DNA of 64,000 nt from Lactifluus volemus (taxonomy: Eukaryota; Basidiomycota; Agaricomycetes; Russulales; Russulaceae), in contig WTXI01000028.1 in assembly GCA_022376515.1 (NCBI GenBank), forward strand, positions 62,001-126,000. The letters run 5' to 3'. Positions 33,866 to 43,390 of this stretch are shown here, one piece after another. A model generated the notes under the pieces. That model saw only the letters and a list, made by a program, of their open reading frames with translations. It was not told the origin of the DNA and made no database searches. Both the position numbers and the translations under genes were made by a program. How positions within the stretch are numbered: the stretch's first letter is position 1; every line of letters begins with the position of its first letter.

Positions 33866-34684
33866 ATTGGACCCCTCCTTCAGTTAGTCACGCAAGTGTC
33901 ACATCGGCACCACTCGGCAAGCATCTCGCAAAACCGCTGGCTGTCTGACAGGGATACAGTATTGTGCTCATTGCTTGGCACAGTTGGAATTAAGAGTGCT
34001 CTAAATAGCTCCATTATGTGCATAAAGTACCAAATATCTAGAAATTAGACTCAGAGTAGTGATATGAGTAAACAGAAGCAACAAGAGAGGTAGGGCCTGG
34101 GCAAGGCTGATGAAAACTGTTTCTTATTGTTTCTCAACATCATGATGGCCCAGGATGGCCCTGCATGATCATGGATTCATGGGTGAGATCTCAGCAGTCA
34201 CCCACAATCCACTTTTTTTTGTCACCCGCCATCCCCGTCCCCCTTCTTCCTGTCTTGCATTTGACTTACTTTATCCTGTATTTCCTTTTTCTCGCCCCGT
34301 GCTGCATTTCCTTGCGATGTGTGTTCGTCTCTTTATCTCCCCTCCTGTACTTTTCTGCCTATTTCCGGTACGGTCTGTGTCACGTCTCGTGCGTTGCAAT
34401 TAAAATTTGTGGGGCGCTTACGTCAGCCCCCCATCAGGCCTTCTCACTCATCCTCTGACATGTCCCCTCTCATCAGGTAGGGCCAATTAGATGCCTCTTA
34501 AAATTCCATTAGTTTGACTATTTGTTTACTTGGTGTGATTTAAGTTTAACCGGATCAACAACCACCATCCACAACCAACAACAATCCCAACGGAACTGTT
34601 GGTGCACAGTCTCCATTTTCACACCGACTTCTACCTTGGGCCACCGTCAATCGTCCTCAGCTCTTTACGCCGTTCCATCCTGCA
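33866..34684. other. Region upstream of the Crinkler gene, no gene seen
   Basis: No supported ORF with family resemblance. The first 150 bp continue from the LINE target. From about 34200 the plus strand becomes strongly pyrimidine-rich, and 34550-34684 looks like a fungal 5' leader (ACCACCATCCACAACCAACA) ahead of the ATG at 34685. Confidence 0.5.
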
Positions 34685-37148
34685 ATGTCTGGCGCGAAAT
34701 CAAAGCTAATATGCCTTGTCTGGCCTGATGATAAGCCGGATGAACACATTGTCCCGGTTAAAATCGATGATGACGACATCGTTGCCGATCTCAAGAAATT
34801 GATCAAAGACGAGCATGCCCCTATGCTCGATAAAGTCGCTGCCCGCGATCTCGTACTCTGGAAGTGTTCCGGTCTCCCCGATGATGATAACCTCGAACAA
34901 ACCTTGAAAACTATTCGATTCGATGGTTCTGACGTTCGTCTTGTCCACCTAAACAAGGCCCGGCAGCGAATTTCTCAGCTTTTCGGGGATGAAGACTTAT
35001 CCAAAGAACCCATCCACATCCTTGTTGAGGTACCCGCGTTTAGTGAGTGTGGCACCCGTTTCTCCAATTCCGTCGCTTCATATCCACACCCCAGAGAATG
35101 CAAGGGACCGTGTTTCGACTTTCCCCGATACAATATTCCTCAAGTTCACGGCGCCAGCTCGTGGGGTTTTTGGGAAGGAGGATAATGTCCTGAGAAACAA
35201 GATCTTTGAGAGTCATGCTGAACCAGATAAGTTACGTGACTTCCGAGCCATGCTGCGTCAATCCCGATGGACCAAATCGAACATGGCAAGATTTTCCCTA
35301 ATCAATGACCCGGTAAGATTTTCCTTTATCTATGCTTTCTTGGTGACTGCAATTATTTAGGGTACGACGGCCATTATGGAACGCTCCTATGAAATAAACG
35401 ATGACCTGGAGGAATCGGACAACAGCGGCCGCTTGGCTTCCAGCGACGAGCTGAGCCATGTCTTTGGCGCATATAAGCTCAAGAATTGTTTTCGGGACAA
35501 GATCAAAGAGGGAGATGTCCGATGGATATTTGGTCAGTTGGCGTTGTATTTTGAGAGCCTTGTCGGCGAGAAGAAATGTGGATTGTGAGGGTCTACGTTT
35601 ATGCATCGCGAAGCTTTCTGATCACATATCCCGCAGTTGTACGGCGTGGCCCTTCCAGCTTCTTGCGGAGGTCTCAGTTGCGTGGATGACCTCGGCCCCA
35701 GTTGAGCTGAAAAAAGAAATAAAAACCTATTCCTACACACCGCAAAGCGACTTTTCGTTATTCTTCCAAAACGAACTGTACCTCATGGTTGAAGTGCAAT
35801 CGGATAAAGATCAAGCTGACCGACATAGGATGCTTCTTCAAGCTGCATGTGCGACAAGAATGAGGAATGCATTACATCATGATGAGCACAACGTGCCGCT
35901 CATTGTCACGGCCATATACATCACCTCTGACGCGAAGTTGGATCGATACTTTCTGTTCCAATCGTCGGACAAGTCTGAGGAAGTATGTCATCGGTTTCAT
36001 TTTTACGAGATTCGATATTCTCAGCTATTATTTCAGATCCATTACGTCAAGCACGTCTTCGATTTGAAACAGCCGCAGGAGCGTTTTACCGCTGTCTTCG
36101 AAATGTACAATTTGGCATCTGTGATTCAACGTGACATGAAGTTCCTCAAGAACGTACGGCAACACATCACGGACATCGGAAAGCATATTGGCAGGGAGTT
36201 CGGCGACAAATTTATGTCAACAAGGGGGTCAACGACAGACGCCGACATGCGATCGAAGAAGTCCCGAACAGGTCAAAGTGGCGGTTCAGGAGGTAACCAT
36301 CTTTACAACGCTCGCCACGTTTCCGAAGCGTTCACCCACGCCGGGTTTACTTTGGAACGAACGTCCAGTAGCGATGGCTGGACACCGCTAAATGAGGTAA
36401 AAGAAATGATACGTCTGGGCTTGTGCATCTGAACTGATGAGATGCAATGCAGTTGCGTTCTACTATGCGATACGGGAAACATTCCGATGGCACTGCCGTT
36501 ATCGTAAAACTTCTTCGTCCTCGATGCAATGAGCTCTCAATTCTCGAATACCTGTCTTCAATCGACTCTCCGACAAATCACACAATACCCCTGCTCAGAT
36601 CATTTAGGCTCGATGTGGGGACATTTATCGTTGTCCCCGAATTCACCCGTCTGGATATTGGTCTCCAAAATCGCCAATTTCCTGGCAAAATCGCAAGTCT
36701 TGGTAACCAACTTATAGAAGGTGTTGGGTTTATGCATTGCAATGGCGTAGCCCACCTCGACATAAAGCCGCAAAACATCGTCGTGAGAAGCGACGACCGT
36801 CTATTCATTATCGACTTTGATCTTTCTCTCAGAGTTGATGGACCTGATCATTTGATTGATAGATGGTGTGGGACGCCTGAGTGGATGGCTCCAGAGATTG
36901 GGGAACGCGATGGCCCGAGGCTCCTGTACAGCCCTATCATGGCTGACCTCTGGTCGTGCGGTCACGTGCTATCGTTCTTGATAGCCAAGAGCAAAGAAGT
37001 GGTTGGACTAGGAGAGCTCATAACTCTTACGAAGCTACTGTTGCGGCAAGATCCACGATATCGTCCTTCACTACCAGTTCGTCAACAAGCCAAACGTAAA
37101 GCGGATACCCTTGAAAGTCCTCGTGGGACAAAGCAACTTGCCCTCTAA
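34685..37148 (+). CDS. Crinkler-type (CRN) protein: ubiquitin-like header, REase-like domain, protein kinase
   Basis: Six exons: 34685-35042, 35095-35312, 35361-35584, 35637-35982, 36037-36396, 36453-37148; introns 48-56 nt, all GT-AG with consistent phase; 733 residues. Residues about 7-115 match the Crinkler N-terminal header (LICLVWPDDKPDEHIVPVKI, VADLKKLIKD, DLVLWKCSG). Residues about 270-400 resemble the restriction-endonuclease-like domain of this class: SDFSLFFQ (about 304) and LMVEVQSDKDQADRHRMLLQ (E about 318); the canonical catalytic lysine is not evident. Residues about 480-700 are a kinase: VIVKLL lysine (about 518), HLDIKPQN (about 604), DFD instead of DFG (about 621), MAPEI. No signal peptide. 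Such proteins are intracellular or delivered effectors in fungi and oomycetes; role here unknown. It lies between two psiHTP relics, as if inserted into the array. Confidence 0.87.
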
Positions 37149-37671
37149 AATATAAATATGTACTCATCGGATACGTGGTAGTGCCCTTTAGCTCACTGAT
37201 CGCTTGTACTGTATGTGATTAAATGAATATTTGTATCCTCGGACGTTGGAGGCACTCTTCGCCTCGCTCGATGTTCCCTTCCAACGGGCCTCATACACAA
37301 TGCGAGAAAGAACACGAAGTGACTGAACAGCTCTCTCAGTCTTGTGCGCACGACACGACGCGACGTGCGGTACTTCATTACGAAAAGCAACTCATTGGCA
37401 GATCTCAGTCATCGTCGCACGTGGCACACTTTGTACTCGGAAGAGGCCAGGGCCCGCCTCGCCCAGAAGCATGCCCTCACTCCATCCACTGCCCCATCCA
37501 TTTAAGATTGTGGGTGTGCTGCATCGCGGCACTCGTAGCAGCATTTCCGGGTCCTGCCACCGGCTATCGTGATCAGGTCACAGTTTGGGCCTCAAAACAT
37601 GAGTATGATACATACACGCAACGACGCTATCATTGAGAAAACAATGGTATTGGCTGTAGAACTACTACGTA
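37149..37671. other. Spacer after the Crinkler gene
   Basis: No supported gene. From about 37600 the sequence GAGTATGATACATACACGCA with TATCATTGAGAAAACAATGG marks the 3' flank of the peroxidase pseudogenes (also at 3620, 15690 and 56118), so the array resumes here. Confidence 0.5.
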
Positions 37672-38660
37672 TGTACATCACATGGGTGATTGACCTGCTC
37701 TTTGATGCCGAGCTCGACGCGGAACGCGGTCCAGACCCAGAGGCGTTATTTGGACAAGAACATGTATAAGTCGAGCACGCACCCACAGAATAGAAGTCAA
37801 CAACGTTGACCCGCTGTCCATCAAAAAGAGATGATGACGACGTGGAAAGAGAAATAAAGAGCTTAGGAGACGAACTTGAACGAACAAGACATCACTTTTT
37901 CCATAGTCCTGCGAGTACCGCGCGCGCATTCACGACGTGGCGCCGCGAGAGGTCGCTTGGGGTCAAGGTACAGTTTGGATCACAGTTGTCCGTAGCTTTG
38001 GCGATGTGAGCCGTGACGGCAAAGTAGGGTAAATCGTCCGAGTCCGGGGCCATAGGCACTGGCAGGTCGCATGCTGCCGCCTGGACCTTGGGCACCCGTG
38101 GTCCCGTGACGCACCTCAGCAATGAAGCTACCAACGGTCCGTCTGGCATATCCTGGTTGGATTAGTGGTACGGTTTACGCCCTGTATTGTCGTTGTTGTG
38201 CCATAACGAAGTTTCCAGTGGGCTGGACGGGATCTTTGGCTAACTTACGAATGACATGTCCAATGCCACTATGCATACCGATGCCTGAGAGATGGCAGCG
38301 CCCAGTGCTGTAAGAACGGTTCAGGATGTGAGCGATGCTGCGTGGCACGTGGAAGATGAACGAAGGAGTCTGGTGGGAGGATGTCTGGGAGCGCCCGAAG
38401 GGAGAGAGTACGTGAGATGAGGGGAGTGGGTAAAGGGGAATGAATGAGCAGTGGTTGGCCATCGTGTTTAGTGCAGGGCATGAGCAGCGCTGTCAATCAG
38501 AGTCGTGGAGGGATATACTCTGCCAGTAGCTAGATGCGAATCTCCTGCGTGCCCCTAGGTCATCACCACCTTTACTGACCTTGCTGTTGAGGGCCAGCGT
38601 GGTTGATAAGTGTGAGGGAAATATTCGGGGAGAACTTGAAGATCGAAGAGTATATGGCGC
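37672..38660 (-). pseudogene. Heme-thiolate peroxidase pseudogene (psiHTP 4)
   Basis: More of the middle survives than in psiHTP 1 and 3: FHVPRSIAHILNRSYSTG is readable at about 38310-38365, and the catalytic segment has become MHSGIGHVIRKL where the intact gene has VHNGIEHDASLVR. The MDSGSTLLTSI exon and APDSDDLPYFAVTAHIAKAT are present, with the same downstream frameshift (RARLIHVLVQ) as the other relics. No open gene. Confidence 0.72.
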
Positions 38661-38699
38661 AGTGTGGACCTCCAACTGAACTAAATGCGTCACGTGTGC

Positions 38700-39466
38700 G
38701 CTTATCGGGCCCGATGGTTACGTCGACCAACGCAAATTTTATCAGACCCAAAGGATACTAGAAAAGGCCACCGATGCTGGCTTTAACCTTGCTTAAAGGG
38801 GTCAGTAGGGGACTGAAGAGATGAGAATCAGACATGTATATGGAGTGTCAGATGCTCAGTGAGGTCCAGGCAGGATGGAGCTGGTGATTACATCCTACTT
38901 CCATGCTGTACATCTCAGTGGGGCTTTTCAAAGCAACCTCAGAGGCAGAGAGACAAGGTCTTTGATAGATTATCTGGTCTACACATTGTATAATACAATT
39001 TTATGGGAGGGTAACAGCTTAAAACACTCTGTACACCATTTTTTCCCTATCAGTTTGTTGGTGTATTTTGGCACATCCATGGCAATAATGATGGCACACA
39101 CAACATTCTTTTACTGAGTGATTTTGTTAAAAAAAGGCATAGGCATGATCAGATTGGTGATACATACCTTTAGATGTATTTCACATGCTGGTGAGCCAAC
39201 ATTTTCTTTCGATGACGCTGCAGTTCTTTCTTTGCCAGCTGTTTGTTTGACAAAGGCGTGTAGAGTACACGTGGGAGAAGTACAACGGGGGATTCGAGAA
39301 TCACGAGCGACCTAAGTATTGCAGTGAAGCGCAGGCCTCCATGGGACATCACACATGAGAGGGTGAATGACACATGGATTGACACCCCTGGCCGGTATTT
39401 ACTTGTCATACCATTGTGAAAATTGTTATCTGGTTGAGTATGTTGTGCAGAGTGGTGAGCACAGAG
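38700..39466. other. A+T-richer stretch, no gene recognised
   Basis: The sequence from about 38870 to 39430 is richer in A+T and in short T and A runs than the array and resembles none of its modules. I see no coding pattern, inverted terminal repeat or target duplication. Possibly an old insertion. Confidence 0.35.
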
Positions 39467-40030
39467 TTATACAGTGTCATCATTTAACACCTTACCATCG
39501 TGACAATTTTTCAGGACATTATTGGGCTTGTTGTGTTTTGTGAGACAAATCATAAATAGGTGTATTAGTGTGCGTACCTCAGCTGATATTGTAGTTAGTT
39601 TGATAGATCTGTCACCATCAATTATACTCCGTGAGATTCTTCTTTCACCATAGGTACAACAAGCGAGCAGCATGATGGTGCGCAGTTTGAAAATGTAAGA
39701 GGACCAGGAGTCGGAGAGGAAGATGTGTCGTGGACGCAGGAGGTTTAGAGGTACACACACCATACTTGCACCATATTTTCGGATGCGGGAACAGAGATCG
39801 ACATCCCCGATGAGTTCGATGATAGCTGGAACGCTGTTGTCACCCTTCTTTCTCAGTGACCATGTGAGCGAATCGGCCGGACGGGTCCACTGAATGTCGT
39901 CTAGGCAGTCGATAGTGGCGAGGTGGTTGGGGTTGTCTCCCAGCGTGTTGACGACCTGGATAGCGTCGACGGTAATCCCGGGCACGTAAGAGATCATCGT
40001 TTGTTCTCCTTCGAGGTGGTGGGTGGTCAT
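39467..40030 (-). CDS. Hypothetical protein (unknown family), possibly partial or intron-containing
   Basis: An open frame from a real ATG at 40030 (MTTHHLEGEQTMISYVPG) to 39467, 187 codons. The first about 110 residues look coding (VVNTLGDNPNHLATIDCLDD, IQWTRPADSLTWSLRKKGDN); the last part (NKPNNVLKNCHDGKVLNDDT) may be intron or 3' sequence. I recognise no domain. The block HLATIDCLDDIQWTRPAD resembles HLSSASLLDHVQWAPSGR in the gene at 41635-42603, which hints at distant relatives side by side. The 463-codon ORF starting at 41231 overlaps it in another frame. Confidence 0.45.
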   Translation of the reverse strand: MTTHHLEGEQTMISYVPGITVDAIQVVNTLGDNPNHLATIDCLDDIQWTRPADSLTWSLRKKGDNSVPAIIELIGDVDLCSRIRKYGASMVCVPLNLLRPRHIFLSDSWSSYIFKLRTIMLLACCTYGERRISRSIIDGDRSIKLTTISAEVRTLIHLFMICLTKHNKPNNVLKNCHDGKVLNDDTV

Positions 40031-40419
40031 CGTGTACTAGGGGGGCACAGTATGGGAAGCCAAAGGGGTCTGTTGGGCAGTAGATAAACATGTTTAGGAG
40101 GTGAATGGTACTGCGGACATAGGAACAAGAACACGATCTCAGACAGGTGGGTATTTGTATCTCCGGCGCGCAAGACGGGAGGCCGGAAGTTGTGGGGAGA
40201 TTGGTACGGGAAGCGGGACGGAAGCTGTTGTGCAAATCCGTCGGGAGCGTGAGGGTCTCTCCTGTGTTAACCGAGTGCGCTGATACAGATTCAGTGCTCT
40301 TTGTGTTGTCTAGCATCCCGCGCGATATGAAGCAGGCACCGTTGCGCGCCGACGAACGACACCGAGACTTGGCAGATTTCCAGGATTGACGGCAAGAAGC
40401 GTACCCCGCTCTCAAAACC

Positions 40420-41388
40420 TGGAGAAGCAGATTGAGGACGCTGAAAGGCTCAATCCTGTCGGGAGTAGCCTGAACGACGGATCGCAACATCAAGACGGTG
40501 CCACGAAGAGCAGTCGCGTTTTGCAATCTATCATCGACAGACCTGTACACAAACTTGCGAAACCCAGACATCTGTGTTTGTACTTCGTTGTCTTCTTTGG
40601 GGAGGGAAACCAGGCGGATGACGCGATCAAACACGGGGTGGAGGGCATCGTGAAGAGCGGAATCCTCTGTGACCATTCCTTTACGAACAAGTCTCTGTAA
40701 CGTAGTTGCGTTTTTGGCATCGGTGAACCGTGTATCTGGTTTCTCTGCGAAAACCACTTGGAGGACGTTCGCTGTACACAGAGCTTGGGCGAGTGTGCCA
40801 TCGTTGCTTAAATCAGCCTGCTCCTGCCGGGAGGCCTTTGCTCTTTGGGCGAAGCGGAAGATTGACGCTATCGAGGGTCGGCGAGGGGGAACTCGGACAG
40901 ATGGGAGGAGTACCTTCGATTGGTCATCGTAGGATGACGACGCGCTCGTCGATGCAGAAGACGTAGGGCGGAAAAATGTGGGAGGATGCTGATTGCCACG
41001 GGTGAGCGATCTCAGCAAGTCCGCGCCAGGTCTTGTTGATAGACCCCTCCTCGGGAATCTGCAGATCGGCAAGCATGGTAGGCGATGAGTCGGACCTATC
41101 GAGCCTATCACGGAGGAGCCACAATTGCCTCTGACTGAGGTCATTGCGACCTGTAGACGCACGCCAATCCCCTGGCGGGCCAGCCACAGAGGAACCAGAG
41201 AATGACATGGGGAGCAGGGGCACGGACTCATCGCCCGCTAATGTTATCGCACGTTCAGGACTTTTTCTGCCGCTGATTGAGTCAAGAGGATAAATAAATT
41301 GCTGAGTGGAAGCCGGGGAATACGTGTGTGACTGAGATGTGGGAGCTGGTGGCCCGCCCCCGACCTCGCTGAGAAGAGTCAGTGGCAC
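40420..41388 (-). CDS. Hypothetical gene, exon model unresolved
   Basis: Two overlapping minus-strand frames look coding in succession. The first is from 41388 (SVPLLPMSFSGSSVAGPP, DLSQRQLWLLRDRLDRSD, PEEGSINKTW) to about 41030. The second is from about 41020 (RSLTRGNQHPPTFFRPTS, LLPSVRVPPRRPSIASIF, ALHPVFDRVIRLVSLPKE, RGTVLMLRSVVQATPDRI) to about 40420; a third short frame (GVRFLPSILEICQVSVSFVG) follows. I found no convincing splice pair between the first two, so either an intron escaped me or there is a frameshift. No family recognised. Orientation and spacing match the neighbours at 39.5 and 41.6 kb. Confidence 0.4.
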
Positions 41389-41634
41389 CGGACGCGCGTT
41401 CAGTGTTGGGGGGCACGGTCACATGTTCAGAAAAAAGATAGTTTCGTTGGACGTTGTGTCGGACGAGGCAGTGTCAATACATCATTCAAAACCTATGATT
41501 CGCCGTCGCCCCGCAGTCTTTTAATGACTACAATAGAAAATGAAGGTAGTCATGGCGTAACAGTAACCAATCACGAATGTTTTCAATCAGCACGTTCTCA
41601 AGTACCATAACCTTTCCCATCCTTATCAGAGTTT

Positions 41635-42603
41635 CTAATCACCCCGTCTTGCCCTTTTCCTTGCTACCTCGGGCACCTCAAACTTGGAACCCATCGTCAT
41701 AGTCGTTGATGACAGCTGCTCTACAAACGAAGGCGGCTCACACAAGACCGTCAGTGCTTGCACGTCAGCATAAAACTGCCATCCTCTCTGCCAGCGCTCG
41801 CAGCTTAGCGTGAAGGTGGCAAGCACGGTCGCACCGGAGAGTTCCGACTCGTATTGACTAGGCGGTATCGGATCCCTTTCTGTGTCAGTCGCAGGAAGAG
41901 GGTTGAAGTCGTACACATTCCGGCGCACTATCTCCGCCAACGCCTCCTTTGCCGCTTTCGTCTTGCAAGGCATGGCTTTGGTGGTGAATTCATCGTCCAG
42001 ATCGTTCTTGGAACCATCTTTTTTCTCCTGTTTAGTGTTGGGTGAGTTAAGTCACTGGTAAATGGAGGCACGCACCAGAAATATAGAGTGTCGTATCTTT
42101 ATCTCCTTGTTCTCGACAACTTTGTGATCCATCCTAGTGTCCTTCGACGTCGACGTAGCCAAAGTTACGATTGCGTCGAGGTTGGCCATGTAGTTGGGCC
42201 ACAGGTGATGGAGATCAGGGTGTTGTGGACGACGCAGGTGTCCTCTTGCCTTTGCCTTTTCAAATGGCGTCGGAGTCGACCAGTTACCTGTAGGCCCTTT
42301 CTCCCCACTCCAGCCTCCGCACGCATACAACCAGAACTTTTCTGGGTTGATCTCGGCGACGCATTCGAGTTGCACGGGGCTGAACTTGTTGTGAGTCTTG
42401 TCCTTCGTCACCAAGATGTACCTCCGACCAGAGGGCGCCCACTGTACGTGATCAAGCAGAGACGCACTGGACAGGTGGTAGGTGCTGCCGTCGAGTTGCT
42501 TCAGAACGTCACGAGTGTCCTGGGTGAGAAGGGGGGGAGCGAAAGGAGTTGAGTCATCACCGTTGTTGACGTCTGAAGTGCAATGGTTCTTGGAGGCGTC
42601 CAT
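41635..42603 (-). CDS. Hypothetical protein, two exons
   Basis: Exons 42076-42603 and 41635-42027 with a 48-nt intron (42028-42075, GTGCGT...AACAG, phase 0), 306 residues. Start MDASKNHCTSDVNNGDDSTP. Features: LLDHVQWAPSGRRYILVTKD, a tryptophan-rich GGWSGEKGPTGNWSTPTPFE block, a middle KEIKIRHSIFLEKKDGSKND across the splice, and a C-terminal GATVLATFTLSCERWQRGWQ with a basic end ARKRARRGD that could be a nuclear signal. No known domain identified. It lies head-to-head with the Helitron gene (about 790 bp between starts) and could be Helitron cargo; that is inference. Confidence 0.65.
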
Positions 42604-43390
42604 GTGGTAGAGGAGTTGGGCATTTTTGGTAGAATTGCCTGCCGTTCTTATACCTCTTCTTGTACTAGTATGGCGGCAGTCGAAGATCGAGAATGCAAAA
42701 ATTTCTCATTTCCGGGTAGGTGTCCGGTAGCGCTTGCGGTCCGCTGGTCTCCGCTACCGGATGTGGAATCAAAATAGTAGGTTGCGGTGGGTTCTGTCAG
42801 AGCCCCTGTCAACTTATATGGCCGTTATGGTCCACAGCCCTACAGGAAACGGACAGAGGTATTTCGCTTCAAACCACAGGTGATAATCACACAGAGGTAC
42901 TCAGTGCCAGTGAAGTTTGTACGGCATGCAGCACGGTACCAAGACGTCTATGCACGACCCCTTCCGGCTGGGAGCGATTTCCGAGGGCCGCCGTCATAGG
43001 ATACGCAGGAGACTGTTGTCAGCAGATGCGGAGCTAATATCATATCGTGGTAAACCGATGAAAATGTCCGCGAAATGCAGAAGCTATCACATGTCTACAT
43101 GTTCCACTTCATCTTCGGTATTTGGATCGCCATGCCCTCTGCACTGAACACATACATGAGGGAATTATGATCTGTGCGCAATTGTGACCTTTCATTCGGC
43201 AGGAGGTCATGTGGGAAAACGACGTGTTATTAGTATCGAGCCGATACTTGTAGACCGCACTTCGACTTGCCCTCGGCTAAATTGTTGCTTTAGGAGTCTT
43301 GCATTCACCGGGACTTTTCTGTCCGGCACTCCTTTTTTGTTCTAGAAGTCGCTTGTGCATCTCATTGAAATTTTTCAACATGCAGAACGT
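42604..43390. other. Divergent spacer between hypothetical gene and Helitron gene
   Basis: No gene with recognisable product. It probably holds both promoters and, if the element is complete, the 5' end of the Helitron, which I could not locate because Helitron 5' ends (TC) carry too little signal. Confidence 0.45.

Noticed and set aside
34155..34458. Plus-strand ORFs of 82-97 codons upstream of the Crinkler gene
   Set aside because: Low-complexity Phe/Leu/Ser-rich translation of a pyrimidine-rich promoter or leader; no splice into the Crinkler frame is needed.
35030..35096. Alternative first intron of the Crinkler gene (35030-35096)
   Set aside because: It keeps frame, but the donor is poor; GTGAGT at 35043 with CCCAG at 35094 is a much better pair and also keeps frame.
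43355..43390. Helitron ORF start at 43355
   Set aside because: The codon is GTG; eukaryotic initiation more likely uses the ATG at 43391 in the same frame.
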